Source: Xylocopa sonorina (taxonomy: Eukaryota > Arthropoda > Insecta > Hymenoptera > Apidae). Taken from it: DNA of 64,000 nucleotides. Below, piece after piece: positions 62,393 to 64,000 of the stretch (positions are counted from its first letter, which is position 1; each line of letters starts with the position of its first letter). A program made the translations under genes and the position numbers. The notes beneath the pieces are model-generated. The model searched no databases. It saw nothing but the letters and a program-made list of their open reading frames with translations, and was not told the DNA's origin. The stretch spans positions 4,801,501 to 4,865,500 of the forward strand of contig NC_135207.1 of NCBI RefSeq assembly GCF_050948175.1, in the 5' to 3' direction.

Positions 62393-64000
62393 GTTTACGA
62401 GTATGAAACTTCGCGTAAAGGTGTGTGCCAAACAACAGTTTTCGTGGTGCTCGATTTTTCAAAATTTCTAACGTGAAACAGAACGTAACCGAAGAGACGG
62501 ATTATCAATTAAAAGAAATTATAAAGTATTTTTTTCTCTGTGCTGCTGTACTTGTGGATCATTTTACTTGAGTACACAGTTAGTCGCGATTATTTTTGTC
62601 GACTCATATACATTTGCAATCGGCTTGAGATGTTATGCGCTTAGTAGAATGTTACATAAAACGCGTTCAAAACAACATTGCTATTTACTGCTTGATTGAA
62701 TATTAAGAGATTTATTTATCAAACTGGCTGATAAGGTACTTCTTGCAATATTTTTCTCTCTCTCTTTCTCTTCCACTTCTAAAAATACTAAGATAATTTT
62801 GTCGTTAAAAGATTACTTAAATTTCTGTTTACCTAAGAACCATCTCCCGTTTATATATCTTCCATATATCTTAAGTAAATAAGGATATGTGTTACATAAA
62901 TATAATGCGATAAGATAAATTTATAAACGTCATGCTTCTCAACAACATCAGTCATACGACAGTATCAAAGCAGATACTCATAAACATTAACTTTATTCAA
63001 CCAATAGAAAACGCACACATAACGATGGATACAAAACGATGACTACTATGTTAGATTAAAAAAATATTATCAACGAAGTAGCAATCGCGCAACAGTTACG
63101 ATCGTACGACGATTCGCGAGACATGCAAAGCAGTGCTCGCGAACTTCGCGGAATCTTCAATTCCGTAACATCAAAGTCGCATTTCGCGAAGAGCACGCTT
63201 TCGCCCAATTACCACGATCCCTGATGCGTGGCCAACATTTGCAGACTCCTCTTCAGCTGTGATGCGCAACGATCCGCGTCCGTTGACGACGCTAATTGTC
63301 CTCTCCTCGCGCGATCGTTAATCGATCCTGCGAGCCTTGCTCCTCTTCCTGTAGAAAGTGTTCACGGTCGTCGCGAGCACGACTTCCTTCCGCTGGGTTT
63401 CGAGCCCCACGGCTATGCTTTCTTCTTCTGGTGGGCGCGGTTTTGCGGCGAGCGAGCCTGGCTGACTGCTCGACACATGTGGAGAACCGCATATCCTTCC
63501 GTCCTGCGGCCAGCCATCTGCCTCGCGTCCGCGCTTCCGGCCATCCTCTCTTCGAACTCTTTTCCACCCCCGTTCGTTCGCCCCTCTGGCTCTTCCTCTC
63601 TTTTTGCGCCCCGTTTCGAGGAACGAGGGAAGCTCGTTACGTAAGATACGTGTTATTTCGCTGTTCTTGGTTTCGTTTCTCTCTTAGATTGTTGAAAGCA
63701 TGGAGCCTCTTAATTTTAAATTTTGTATTCACGATTAGATCAGTTTGTTGTCTTCTATTGTACTTTTTGATAATTTTATTCACGTTGCTCTTTGTATTAT
63801 GGCATAGTATTACGCGTATGGTTTACTGTGCAAGTAACTCTTTGTTCGTTCGTCCCAACGGAAATGGAAGCAATATTTCCTAGAAACATATACGATCATA
63901 CACGTCGCGGGATTTGAGTGAGTGAATCTCCGCGAATAAATTGCAGTCGCGAACAGTGAACAGGAAATGAAACGGGAATAAGAAATAAAGATAATTGGGG

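Larger units (their letters stand above)
53080..64000 (+). other. Start of hnRNP K intron 5, running off the right edge
   Basis: No continuation of KH2 was found in 10.9 kb, so the whole interval is probably intron. It carries a hAT-type MITE at 62266-62392, an AT-rich hairpin at 60200-60233 and a pyrimidine-rich stretch around 61200-61820. Open frames here (for example 53890-54243 and 63228-63883) have no recognisable domain and no supporting splice pattern. Confidence 0.6.

Overview
The window looks like arthropod nuclear DNA, most likely from a hymenopteran such as a bee. It has moderate GC with many CpG dinucleotides, very long introns, short exons with GT/AG borders, simple-sequence tracts and little transposon debris. 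The species cannot be named from what is visible. Hundreds of open frames of 60-180 codons occur on both strands because stop codons are diluted in this CpG-rich DNA, so length alone is no evidence of coding.

One gene can be recognised with certainty: the 5' part of heterogeneous nuclear ribonucleoprotein K (HNRNPK; bancal, bl, in Drosophila) on the + strand. Five coding exons (39112-39222, 40903-40959, 44962-45005, 52082-52154, 52969-53079) join without a frame error into the first 132 codons. They encode a basic N-terminus, a complete KH1 domain with GKGG, and the first half of KH2 with its GKGG. The rest of KH2, the RGG/Gly-rich part and KH3 were not found in the last 10.9 kb and should lie beyond the right edge.

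Layout: 1-12.7 kb is mostly featureless, except for a weak minus-strand gene candidate at 2.35-3.6 kb and a 94-bp tandem duplication at 10.9 kb. From 12.7 to 25.4 kb there are three promoter-like zones: a triple CCAAT array at 12.74-12.81 kb, an NRF-1-type palindrome at 20.53 kb and an ATGGCGG element at 24.17 kb. Nearby are exon-like segments with good splice borders and no ATG (15146-15207, 25356-25405, and one ending at 20813). I read these as alternative 5' ends of the hnRNP K gene. From 25.4 to 39.1 kb is the remaining 5' intron. From 39.1 to 53.1 kb are the coding exons, and from 53.1 to 64.0 kb is an unfinished intron with a 127-bp hAT-type MITE at its far end.

The most interesting signal is around the 44-nt exon 3. 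Its 3' splice site has no ordinary pyrimidine tract but follows about 170 nt of C-rich sequence, the type of ligand hnRNP K KH domains bind. Its donor is weak, and long CU tracts lie in the introns on both sides. Skipping it gives a stop codon inside exon 4. This suggests, without proving it, that hnRNP K controls its own level by unproductive splicing at this exon.
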